Below are positions 1-7,174 of a stretch of 47,492 nt of DNA, one piece after another. Within the stretch, counting starts at the first letter, position 1; every line of letters begins with the position of its first letter. The stretch spans positions 1 to 47,492 of the forward strand of contig JAEDOO010000004.1 of the NCBI GenBank assembly GCA_016301965.1. The letters are read 5' to 3'. The DNA comes from Lachnospiraceae bacterium. Lineage in GTDB: Bacteria > Bacillota > Clostridia > Lachnospirales > Lachnospiraceae. The notes below the pieces were generated by a model. The model did no database searches and was not told the DNA's origin. It was given only the letters and a program-made list of their open reading frames with translations. The translations under genes were made by a program, and so were the position numbers.

Positions 1-6
1 AGCGCA

Positions 7-105
7 TTAGATGGAGTTAGCACTTAGCTCCTGCAGACGTTGCGCTTGTTTGAAATACGACATATATCCCCCGGACTCTTGCATGAGCTCTTTTTCGTCC
101 GTCAT
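7..105 (-). CDS. Possible 32-residue small protein, divergent from the RpiR gene
   Basis: A minus-strand reading frame of 33 codons starts with ATG at 105-103 and stops with TAA at 9-7. A purine-rich GAGGA lies about 7 bases upstream of the start, a good ribosome binding site. The product would be a charged, glutamine- and glutamate-rich 32-residue peptide beginning MTDEKELMQE and ending LSANSI. I recognise no family. It may be a small gene transcribed away from the RpiR regulator, a remnant of a longer gene, or chance. The good ribosome binding site is the only real support. Confidence 0.35.
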   Translation of the reverse strand: MTDEKELMQESGGYMSYFKQAQRLQELSANSI

Positions 106-155
106 TTCATTCCTCAATTTTGCAAGTATAGCTTTCCTTTTCCTGCAAATTTGTG

Positions 156-161
156 TATAAT
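156..161 (+). promoter_or_regulatory. Probable -10 element for the RpiR regulator gene
   Basis: TATAAT is present about 68 bases upstream of the chosen start codon. The hexamer 17 bases further upstream (TTTCCT) is a poor -35 match, so the promoter may be weak or activator-dependent. Confidence 0.4.
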
Positions 162-228
162 CAGAATCTGGTGGGAAAGTAAGACTTCCCGCAAATCTCT
201 ATACGAAAGCAACAATAGCGGAGGAAAT

Positions 229-1155
229 ATGGACACAAAAGACAATCTGCTGGTAAGGATTCAGTCCCAGTACAAAACATTCAGTAAAGGGCAGAAACGG
301 CTGGCTTCATATATTCTTGAGCATTACGACAAAGCTGTATTTCTGACAGCAGCAAAGCTCGGAAAGGAAGCCGGTGTCAGCGAATCAACGACAGTGCGGT
401 TTGCCACGCAGCTGGGATTTGAAGGATACCCGGAATTTCACCGTGCACTGGAAGAGCTGGTGCGCAACAAACTGAATTCCATACAGCGGATGAAAGTCAC
501 CTACGGTAATGTACCGCAGGTGGAGATACTGGACCGAATTCTTCATTCGGATATCGAAAAAATCAAGATGACCATGGAAAGTATCGACCATGATGCATTT
601 AATATGGCGGTAAATACCTTATCGGCAGCCAGAAATATCTATATTATTGGTATTCGCAGCTGTGCGCCTTTGGCCAATTTCCTTGGCTTTTATATGAACT
701 ATATTTTTGAGGGAGTTCATGTATTGACCACCCATAATACCAGTGAGATTTTCGAACAGATGGTGCGAATTAATGAAGACGACGTCATTTTTGGCATAAG
801 CTTTCCGCGGTATTCGATGCTGACTTTAAAAGCACTTGAATTTGCTAACAAACGTCAGGCGAAAGTAATTACATTGACAGACAGCGTACATTCACCGATC
901 AATCTATATTCTTCCTGCAATCTGATCGCCAGAAGTGATATGGCATCTATCGTAGATTCTCTGGTAGCTCCCTTAAGCATTATCAATGCTCTTGTCGTAG
1001 CTCTTTGTATGAAGAAACAGGATGAAGTGGTACGTACTCTGGAGAATCTGGAAAATATCTGGGATGAATATCAGGTGTACAGTAATGATGAAATAAATCC
1101 TGTAAATCCCCAAATGAAAATCGTGTCTCCTGGAGAGGAAAAAAATTATGAGTGA
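229..1155 (+). CDS. MurR/RpiR family transcriptional regulator
   Basis: A 308-residue regulator. The first ~75 residues form the RpiR helix-turn-helix (SKGQKRLASYILEH, then SESTTVRFATQLGFEGYPEF). Residues from about 120 on form a SIS sugar-phosphate binding domain (ARNIYIIGIRSC, later FGISFPRYS). RpiR proteins usually sense phosphosugars and control sugar or amino-sugar catabolism; no such target gene is adjacent, so the ligand is unknown. I chose the ATG at 229 because GGAGG lies at 220-224 just before it. The frame is open back to position 40, but that extension has no ribosome binding site and does not resemble the family. The 3' end overlaps the next gene by 8 bases, so the two are probably translationally coupled. 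Confidence 0.9.
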   Translation: MDTKDNLLVRIQSQYKTFSKGQKRLASYILEHYDKAVFLTAAKLGKEAGVSESTTVRFATQLGFEGYPEFHRALEELVRNKLNSIQRMKVTYGNVPQVEILDRILHSDIEKIKMTMESIDHDAFNMAVNTLSAARNIYIIGIRSCAPLANFLGFYMNYIFEGVHVLTTHNTSEIFEQMVRINEDDVIFGISFPRYSMLTLKALEFANKRQAKVITLTDSVHSPINLYSSCNLIARSDMASIVDSLVAPLSIINALVVALCMKKQDEVVRTLENLENIWDEYQVYSNDEINPVNPQMKIVSPGEEKNYE

Positions 1156-2395
1156 AATTGTAATTATCGGCGGAGGCGCTGCGGGTATGATGGCAGCGGC
1201 CAGATTGTCTGTTCCAGGATCTCGGGTGCATATTTTCGAACGTAACGAGAAACTAGGTAAAAAGTTATTTATCACGGGAAAAGGCCGGTGCAATCTGACA
1301 AATGCCTGTGATCAGCAGGAGCTTATGGATGCCATGGTCTCTAATGGTAAGTTTATGTTCAGTTCTCTGGCGGCTTTTGACAATATGGCTGTTATGCAGT
1401 ATTTTGAAGGACTGGGTCTTAAACTGAAAACTGAAAGAGGCATGAGGGTATTTCCGGTATCCGACCATTCTTCTGATGTGATCAAGGTGCTGGAAAATCA
1501 GCTGAAAAAACAGAAAGTCTGCATACATCTGAATAGCAGAGTAAAAACTCTGGATATAAGAGATAAAAAGGTGTGCGGAGTTGTATTGGAAAACGGCTGT
1601 ACAGTTCCGGCAGACTATGTGATCGTTGCCACGGGAGGAATGTCTTATCCGGTGACCGGATCCTCCGGAGACGGACTGCGCTTTGCGAAAGAGCAGAAGA
1701 TCAAAGTGACGGATGTCACACCATCTCTGGTACCTATGGTAACAAAAGAAGAGTATATTCCTGAAATGCAGGGACTTTCACTTAAAAATGTGGAGTTGAA
1801 ACTTCTGCAGAAAGGGAAAACAGTATATAAAGAGTTTGGTGAAATGCTGTTTACACATTTTGGTGTCAGCGGCCCCCTTGTATTGACAGCCAGTGCCCGG
1901 TGCGGCAAACGTCTGAGTAAGGGAGAAATGCAGGCATTTATTGATCTGAAGCCTGCGCTGTCTCTGGAGCAGCTGGATCATCGTCTGATTCGGGAATTCC
2001 AGGAAAATCCCAAAAAACAGCTGGCAACGATCATGGGCAGTCTGCTGCCATCCAAGATGATCGATCCGTTTCTTGGCGTTCTTGCGCTGGACAGCAGAAA
2101 AACGGCCTGTGAAACATCTAAAGGAGAGAGATTTGCTATTGCAGGGCTATTAAAAGCATTTCCTTTTACAGTTACCGGACTTCGTGGATTTGAAGAGGCG
2201 ATCATTACGAAAGGCGGCGTTTCTGTTCGTGAAATAGATCCGAAGACCATGGCCTGCAAACAGGTGGAGGGACTTTATTTTATCGGAGAAGTATTGGATC
2301 TGGATGCGGTGACCGGTGGATTCAATCTTCAGATCGCCTGGTCTACAGCAGCGGCGGCCGCAGCAGATATTCAGGAAAAAAATACAGTAAAGTGA
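1148..2395 (+). CDS. HI0933/YhiN-family FAD-dependent oxidoreductase (BaiN-like)
   Basis: A 415-residue flavoprotein. The N-terminus carries a Rossmann dinucleotide motif (GGGAAGMMAA, residues ~7-16) followed by the family signature KLGKKLFITGKGRCNLTN. A GG motif lies near residue 165 (VATGGMSYP), and the C-terminal FAD contact reads YFIGEVLDLDAVTGGFNLQ. This is the HI0933 family. A member from Clostridium scindens (BaiN) was reported to take part in bile-acid 7-dehydroxylation, but most members are uncharacterised and this one is not near bai genes. It directly precedes cmk, ispH and rpsA, so a housekeeping role is at least as likely. The start overlaps the RpiR gene by 8 bases. Confidence 0.88.
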   Translation: MSEIVIIGGGAAGMMAAARLSVPGSRVHIFERNEKLGKKLFITGKGRCNLTNACDQQELMDAMVSNGKFMFSSLAAFDNMAVMQYFEGLGLKLKTERGMRVFPVSDHSSDVIKVLENQLKKQKVCIHLNSRVKTLDIRDKKVCGVVLENGCTVPADYVIVATGGMSYPVTGSSGDGLRFAKEQKIKVTDVTPSLVPMVTKEEYIPEMQGLSLKNVELKLLQKGKTVYKEFGEMLFTHFGVSGPLVLTASARCGKRLSKGEMQAFIDLKPALSLEQLDHRLIREFQENPKKQLATIMGSLLPSKMIDPFLGVLALDSRKTACETSKGERFAIAGLLKAFPFTVTGLRGFEEAIITKGGVSVREIDPKTMACKQVEGLYFIGEVLDLDAVTGGFNLQIAWSTAAAAAADIQEKNTVK

Positions 2396-2403
2396 GGTAG
2401 AGT

Positions 2404-3075
2404 ATGAGCTATTCCATAGCGATCGACGGGCCGGCAGGAGCCGGAAAAAGTACCATTGCCAGGGCAGTGGCCAAAGATCTTTCTTTTATATATGTAGATA
2501 CAGGAGCCATGTACAGAGCCATGGCCTACTATTTCCTGCAGCAGGGAATCAAAGAAGATGAGACAGATAAGATCAAAGACGCCTGTCAGCATGCAGATGT
2601 TTCCATCACCTATAAAGGCGGAGAACAGAAAGTGATTCTCAACGGCGAGGATGTTACTCCCTTTATCCGTAGTGAAGCAGTCGGCAATATGGCATCCAAA
2701 AGTTCTCCTGTACCGGAGGTGAGGGCAAAACTGACACAGCTGCAAAAGGACTTGGCAGCCAGAGAGAATGTCGTCATGGACGGCCGTGATATTGGAACCT
2801 GTGTGCTCCCGGATGCTCAGGTCAAAGTATACCTTACGGCCAGCACCCATACCCGTGCGCTGAGAAGATATAAGGAGCTTCTGGAAAAGGGGCAGACAAA
2901 TGCCGACATGAAGAAGATCGAAGCAGATATCGAGGAGAGGGATTACCGCGATATGCATAGAGAGATATCCCCCCTGCGCCAGGCTGAGGATGCTGTGCTC
3001 GTTGACTCATCAGACATGACAATTGAGGAAGTGGTCAAAACAATCCTTTCGCTGGTCAAAGAAAACGGATTGTAA
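2404..3075 (+). CDS. cmk: Cytidylate kinase
   Basis: A 223-residue (d)CMP kinase that phosphorylates CMP and dCMP with ATP in pyrimidine nucleotide recycling, in the cytoplasm. The P-loop GPAGAGKST is at residues 9-17. The family motifs DTGAMYRA, MDGRDIGT and RDYRDMHREISPL follow in the expected order, and the length is normal for the family. It starts 8 bases after the flavoprotein stop, and ispH follows after 77 bases. The cmk-ispH-rpsA order is common in Clostridia and ties nucleotide, isoprenoid and translation functions into one transcription unit. Confidence 0.97.
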   Translation: MSYSIAIDGPAGAGKSTIARAVAKDLSFIYVDTGAMYRAMAYYFLQQGIKEDETDKIKDACQHADVSITYKGGEQKVILNGEDVTPFIRSEAVGNMASKSSPVPEVRAKLTQLQKDLAARENVVMDGRDIGTCVLPDAQVKVYLTASTHTRALRRYKELLEKGQTNADMKKIEADIEERDYRDMHREISPLRQAEDAVLVDSSDMTIEEVVKTILSLVKENGL

Positions 3076-3152
3076 CTGTTCGTTACTGTTTAGAACAGAC
3101 CGCGTCACTTGCTGCGCAGGTCGTAAGAATATGATTCAGAAAGAAGGAGAGT

Positions 3153-4001
3153 ATGGAAGTAACACTGGCAAAAACCGCAGGCTTTTGTTTTGGGGTAAAA
3201 AGGGCCGTGGACAAGGTATATGAGCTGGCAGACCAGGAAGAAAAAGTATATACTTTCGGACCGATCATCCACAACGAAGAAGTAGTGCAGGATCTGGAAA
3301 ACAAAGGTGTGCATGTGCTTAATTCACTGGATGAACTGGCAGCTGCAACGGATGGCATTGTCGTTATCCGTTCCCATGGTGTGCCTGAAAACGTGTATCG
3401 TCTGCTGGAAGAAAAACACATCCGTTATGCAGATGCCACTTGTCCGTTTGTGAGAAAAATTCACAAGCTCGTAGAGAAGCATAGCAGGGAAGGACGCCGG
3501 ATCGTGATCGTAGGAAACGATCATCATCCCGAGGTGGAAGGCATTAAAGGATGGAGTCTGACAGAACCTGTGGTCATAGGCTCGGCAGAAGAAGCAAAAA
3601 ATCTTCAAATTCCCGAAACAGAGCCTATTTGCGTGGTTTCACAGACGACATTTAATTACAACAAATTTAAAGATATAGTTGAAATTCTCGAAAAAAAGCG
3701 TTATGATAGAATTGTTTTAAATACGATCTGCAGTGCAACGGAAGAACGGCAGGAGGAAGCTGTTCGGCTTGCTTCTCAGGTAGACGCGATGATCGTGATC
3801 GGCGGCAAGACCAGTTCCAACACGCAGAAACTATTTGAAATATGCAGGAATGCATGTGAAAATACTTACTATATACAGACACTCGTTGATTTGGATATCA
3901 AGCCTTTTCAATCTTTTCGTCATGTAGGTATTACCGCAGGGGCTTCCACCCCAAACAAAATAATTGAGGAGGTTCAAAGATATGTCAGAATTAAGCTTTG
4001 A
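3153..4001 (+). CDS. ispH: 4-hydroxy-3-methylbut-2-enyl diphosphate reductase
   Basis: The last enzyme of the methylerythritol phosphate pathway. It reduces HMBPP to IPP and DMAPP using a [4Fe-4S] cluster. The three cluster cysteines are visible at residues 12 (GFCFGV), 97 (ATCPFV) and 193 (TICSATEERQ). Conserved histidines are near 40 (IIHNEE), 75 (RSHGVP) and 124 (DHHPEV), and the TTFN motif is near 165. The length of 282 residues is typical. AAGGAG lies 6 bases before the ATG. In several Clostridia IspH is fused to the S1 protein that follows; here they are separate genes overlapping by 20 bases, which looks like the unfused form of that pair. Confidence 0.97.
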   Translation: MEVTLAKTAGFCFGVKRAVDKVYELADQEEKVYTFGPIIHNEEVVQDLENKGVHVLNSLDELAAATDGIVVIRSHGVPENVYRLLEEKHIRYADATCPFVRKIHKLVEKHSREGRRIVIVGNDHHPEVEGIKGWSLTEPVVIGSAEEAKNLQIPETEPICVVSQTTFNYNKFKDIVEILEKKRYDRIVLNTICSATEERQEEAVRLASQVDAMIVIGGKTSSNTQKLFEICRNACENTYYIQTLVDLDIKPFQSFRHVGITAGASTPNKIIEEVQRYVRIKL

Positions 4002-5070
4002 GCAAATGTTGGAAGATTCTTTCAAAACTATCAGAAACGGAGATGTGGTTGAAGGCACTGTAATTGGTGTTAAGCCGGAAGAGATTATTTTAAATATCGG
4101 CTATAAGGCAGATGGTGTTCTTACCAAGAGTGAATACAGCAACGATTCCAGTATCGACCTTACAACTGTTGTAGCCGTTGGTGATAAGATGGAAGTTAAA
4201 GTCCTGAAAGTAAACGATGGTGAGGGACAGGTACTTCTGACCTACAAGAGACTTGCTGCCGAGAGAGGCAATAAGAGACTTGAGGAAGCTTTTGAGAATA
4301 AAGAAGTTCTTACCGCTAAAGTTGATCAGGTGAAGACCGGTGGTCTGAGCGTGATCGTTGAGGAGACCAGAGTATTTATTCCGGCCAGCCTTGTATCTGA
4401 TACTTACGAAAAAGATCTCAGCAAATACGCAGGACAGGAGATCCAGTTCGTTATTACAGAATTCAACCCGAGAAGAAGAAGAATCATCGGTGACAGAAAA
4501 CAGCTGGTGGTTGCTGAGAAAGCCAAACTGCAGGAAGAGCTGTTCTCCAGAATCAATGTCGGTGATGTGGTTACAGGTGTTGTTAAGAATGTTACAGATT
4601 TCGGTGCATTCATTGATCTGGGCGGTGCTGACGGTCTGCTGCACATCTCTGAGATGAGCTGGGGACGTGTTGAGAATCCGAAGAAGGTTTTCAAAGTTGG
4701 TGAAGAGATCGAAGTTCTGATCAAAGACATCAAGGGTGACAAGATTGCTCTGAGTCTGAAGTTTGAAGATAAGAATCCGTGGCTGACAGCTGATGAGAAA
4801 TATGCTGTAGGTAATGTTGTAGAGGGTAAAGTTGCCCGTATGACAGACTTTGGTGCTTTTGTTGAGCTGGAGCCGGGTGTTGATGCTCTGCTTCATGTTT
4901 CTCAGATCTCCAGACAGCATGTAGAGAAACCGGCCGATGTTCTTTCTATCGGACAGATGATCACAGCTAAGGTTGTTGATTTCAATGGCGAGGATAAGAA
5001 GATCAGCCTGAGCATGAAGGCTTTGGAGGCTCCGGCAGAGGATGCTGAGGAAGCTCCGGTTGAGGAATAA
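3982..5070 (+). CDS. rpsA: 30S ribosomal protein S1-like protein with four S1 domains
   Basis: A 362-residue RNA-binding protein. Four S1 OB-fold repeats can be read. The first begins near GDVVEGTVIGVK (~residue 17) and the second near EVLTAKVDQVKTGG (~103). The third (GDVVTGVVKNVTDFGAFIDL, ~190) and fourth (GNVVEGKVARMTDFGAFVEL, ~275) are canonical and carry the GLLHISE and ALLHVSQ turns. The C-terminus is an acidic tail. E. coli S1 has six domains; four is usual in Clostridia and Bacilli. I chose the ATG at 3982 because GAGGAGG at 3966-3972 sits 9 bases upstream; this start lies inside the ispH coding end. A terminator follows at 5110. Confidence 0.95.
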   Translation: MSELSFEQMLEDSFKTIRNGDVVEGTVIGVKPEEIILNIGYKADGVLTKSEYSNDSSIDLTTVVAVGDKMEVKVLKVNDGEGQVLLTYKRLAAERGNKRLEEAFENKEVLTAKVDQVKTGGLSVIVEETRVFIPASLVSDTYEKDLSKYAGQEIQFVITEFNPRRRRIIGDRKQLVVAEKAKLQEELFSRINVGDVVTGVVKNVTDFGAFIDLGGADGLLHISEMSWGRVENPKKVFKVGEEIEVLIKDIKGDKIALSLKFEDKNPWLTADEKYAVGNVVEGKVARMTDFGAFVELEPGVDALLHVSQISRQHVEKPADVLSIGQMITAKVVDFNGEDKKISLSMKALEAPAEDAEEAPVEE

Positions 5071-5109
5071 GATTAGTTCTGAAGATGGGGTTTGAATATT
5101 GAGATTTTG

Positions 5110-5148
5110 CTGCAGTATGGCGCGGACGCTGTACTGCAGTATTTTTTT
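5110..5148 (+). terminator. Intrinsic terminator after rpsA
   Basis: An 8-bp perfect stem (5110-5117 with 5132-5139) encloses a 14-base loop. It is followed by TA and a run of seven T at 5142-5148. It closes the flavoprotein-cmk-ispH-rpsA unit. Confidence 0.85.
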
Positions 5149-5183
5149 GTATGTGGGAAAGGTTATGGTTGGTGGGGACGCTT

Positions 5184-5340
5184 AAGGGATATCAGCGAAT
5201 CGGCGGTCTTACGGGTATGCATATAAACTTCCTGCTCCTACTGCGCTCGCTCCGAGCCTGGAGTCTCGGAGTCGTGCTCGTCAAAGTCGCGGGAAGTTTA
5301 TATGCATACCCGTAAGACCGCCGATTCGCTGATATCCCTT
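5184..5340. repeat. Long foldback element, copy 1 (49-bp perfect inverted arms around a conserved core)
   Basis: Bases 5184-5232 are the exact reverse complement of 5292-5340: 49 of 49 positions pair. The enclosed core at 5233-5290 is 58 bases and matches the core of the second element at 20531-20588 with two differences. Just inside the arms the stem can continue through 5233-5235 with 5289-5291 (one G-T wobble). The core has its own inner hairpin, CTCCGAG at 5250-5256 with CTCGGAG at 5265-5271. The element lies between the rpsA terminator and the stop codon of the minus-strand exonuclease gene, which begins 5 bases beyond the right arm. I do not recognise it as a named repeat family. Confidence 0.95.
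5233..5290 (+). repeat. Conserved core of foldback element, copy 1
   Basis: A 58-base GC-rich core shared with 20531-20588. The only differences are G at 5261 against T at 20559, and C at 5282 against T at 20580. It starts TGCTCCTACTGCGCTCGCTC and ends TCAAAGTCGC. Both copies have the same orientation relative to the plus strand. Confidence 0.95.
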
Positions 5341-5345
5341 GGCGC

Positions 5346-6437
5346 TTATCTGGTGTGGGACAGGAGGGAGCGGATGATGTGGAGACAGTAGGTTTTCAAC
5401 GATTCGGTATCATACAAAAATGCATCGCTTACTAAGAAGTAGTATTTATCCGGTACCTTCGGCTTTGTCTGGAAGGCTTGGGACAGTACCGGGGAGAAGG
5501 CTGGGATGAAGGTTCCGGTTTTTCGTTCGTAGCAGGTTTCGGCGGTGGCTTTTTTCCTGGCGGAGGGGTCTGTATATATGGCGATACTTTTGTGGATCGC
5601 GCGGTCTTCGGCGGGAAGGTAATAATAGTTTTTGTAGTCTTTATAATAATAGTAGTATTCACCGGTAAGCAGCGGTACCTGCAGGCGGCACGTGTTGGCG
5701 GTAAGGGTCAGGGAGATATTCTCGGAAGTCACTGAGAGTGCAGCCGGTACAATTGTATTCTCAAATGTGCAAAGAAAATCCAGGATATCCGGCTCTTTAG
5801 AGGAAATCTCTGTCTTGACGGGTGATAGATGTCCCTGTGTGAGGTTAAGTAAGGGAGATAGCTGTTCGATCCAGACCATGCCGGCGATATCGTCGTAGTT
5901 GTGCTGCTCCAGAATTTTTTGTGTCTCGGGATCTCTTGTTTGCAGGAAGCTTTCGTATACTTTGATCAGTTCTTTTCCGGTATGGTGATCTTTTCTGCTG
6001 TAACCGCAAAGCTTTTGCAGGCTGGATAGCTTCATATCGTCCGCTATCAGAATTTGTTTAAGTGGGCGATAAAGCTGGTATAAATCTGTGGCGGGCATGT
6101 TTTTCAGGTGAGTGTTATCTATTTCGTAGTAAGCTGCCTTGTTGCAAAGATAGGGCAGGTCAAAGGTTGCACCGTTAAAGTGTACAAGGGAGTCAAAGCT
6201 TTCTGCCAATGTCAGGAATTCACGCAGGATCTTCTCTTCATCGGATGGTTTTTCGGCAAACCATTGCCGCAGGATGAACTGCTCATTTTCTTTCCACATG
6301 GCACCCAGAAGATACAGATGGGATCTTCTGGAATTTAATCCTGTTGTTTCTATGTCAAAATACAGTGTGTGCGCCTGAGTTAACAGGCATTTTGTGCCTG
6401 CTTCAGGAATTTCAGGTCGTTGTTCCACAATTTTCAT
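5346..6437 (-). CDS. YprB-like ribonuclease H-fold / predicted 3'-5' exonuclease
   Basis: A 363-residue protein with a DEDD-type exonuclease core in its first ~190 residues. Motif I is YFDIETTGL (~residue 27), motif II is HFNGATFDLPYL (~108) and the late acidic motif is HNYDDIAGMVWIEQL (~180). This matches the ribonuclease_H_2 domain of YprB-type proteins, predicted to degrade DNA or RNA 3' ends with two metal ions. The C-terminal ~150 residues have no motif I recognise. The start at 6437 has only a weak AAGGA about 12 bases upstream. It is divergent from ruvA, a setting consistent with DNA metabolism. Its stop lies 5 bases from the first foldback element. Confidence 0.75.
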   Translation of the reverse strand: MKIVEQRPEIPEAGTKCLLTQAHTLYFDIETTGLNSRRSHLYLLGAMWKENEQFILRQWFAEKPSDEEKILREFLTLAESFDSLVHFNGATFDLPYLCNKAAYYEIDNTHLKNMPATDLYQLYRPLKQILIADDMKLSSLQKLCGYSRKDHHTGKELIKVYESFLQTRDPETQKILEQHNYDDIAGMVWIEQLSPLLNLTQGHLSPVKTEISSKEPDILDFLCTFENTIVPAALSVTSENISLTLTANTCRLQVPLLTGEYYYYYKDYKNYYYLPAEDRAIHKSIAIYTDPSARKKATAETCYERKTGTFIPAFSPVLSQAFQTKPKVPDKYYFLVSDAFLYDTESLKTYCLHIIRSLLSHTR

Positions 6438-6476
6438 TGCAAATCTTATCCTTTCACTGTAATATTGTAATAGTTC

Positions 6477-6491
6477 AGATCAGTCTGATCT
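6477..6491. promoter_or_regulatory. Palindrome between divergent exonuclease and ruvA genes
   Basis: AGATCAG and CTGATCT flank a single central T, a perfect 7-bp dyad in the 112-base divergent region. It could be an operator. It is not a Firmicute LexA box (GAAC-N4-GTTC). Confidence 0.3.
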
Positions 6492-6549
6492 TGAAATATT
6501 CCTGCTCAGTATAGCAGAAAATAAGTAAACAGGAAAGCGAAAGCATACA

Positions 6550-7155
6550 ATGATTCGATTTATCAAAGGAACAGTAGTTGATATAGAAGAAAATTATCTG
6601 ATTCTTGATCATCAGGGAATTGGTTTCCGGATCTTTACTCCGTCATCCTTGCTGGAAAGGTATGTCCGCGTAGGGGAGGAGATCAGATTGCATACTTATA
6701 TGAATGTCCGTGAAGATGCCATGCTGCTGTATGGTTTTTTGACGGCTGATGATCTCCGGTTGTTTGAGCTTCTTTTGGGGGTAAACGGTGTTGGTCCAAA
6801 GGCAGGTCTTGGTATTTTATCAGCGTTAAGCGCGGATGAATTGCGGTTTGCGGTGCTGTCTGACGATGCCGCAGCCATCGCCAAAGCTCCCGGTATCGGA
6901 AAAAAGACAGCGCAGAAGCTTATTCTTGAGCTGAAAGATAAAATGAGCCTGGAAGATGCATTTGAGAAGAAACTTGCCCATGAGCAGGATAATGCATTGC
7001 CTTCATCTGCAGATGAGAGCAGTGAAGCCGTGATGGCCTTGACGGCTCTTGGTTATCCATCCAGTGATGCGCTTCGGGCGGTTCGAGCTGTAGATGGTCA
7101 TGAGACCATGGATGTAGAACAGCTGCTGAAGGCGGCTCTGAAAAATTTACTCTGA
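6550..7155 (+). CDS. ruvA: Holliday junction branch migration protein RuvA
   Basis: A 201-residue protein that binds four-way junctions as a tetramer and loads the RuvB motor. The N-terminal OB fold begins MIRFIKGTVVDIEENYL. Two helix-hairpin-helix motifs follow in the middle (LLGVNGVGPKAGLGIL, ~residue 77, and KAPGIGKKTAQKLILEL, ~116). The C-terminal RuvB-contacting helical domain ends VEQLLKAALKNLL. Length and domain order are standard. It is followed by ruvB with almost no gap. No ruvC is present; in Firmicutes RecU replaces it, and a recU gene lies at 36302. Confidence 0.97.
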   Translation: MIRFIKGTVVDIEENYLILDHQGIGFRIFTPSSLLERYVRVGEEIRLHTYMNVREDAMLLYGFLTADDLRLFELLLGVNGVGPKAGLGILSALSADELRFAVLSDDAAAIAKAPGIGKKTAQKLILELKDKMSLEDAFEKKLAHEQDNALPSSADESSEAVMALTALGYPSSDALRAVRAVDGHETMDVEQLLKAALKNLL

Positions 7156-7174
7156 TATGCAGGAGTTATGCTAT

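Noticed and set aside
4090..4920. Long minus-strand open frame antisense to rpsA
   Set aside because: It mirrors the biased codons of rpsA, has no ribosome binding site or domain, and lies over a certain gene.
5179..5348. CGCTTA occurs on both sides of foldback copy 1 (5179-5184 and 5343-5348), like a target-site duplication
   Set aside because: The left copy overlaps the arm by one base, the repeat is only 6 bases, and no matching direct repeat flanks copy 2.
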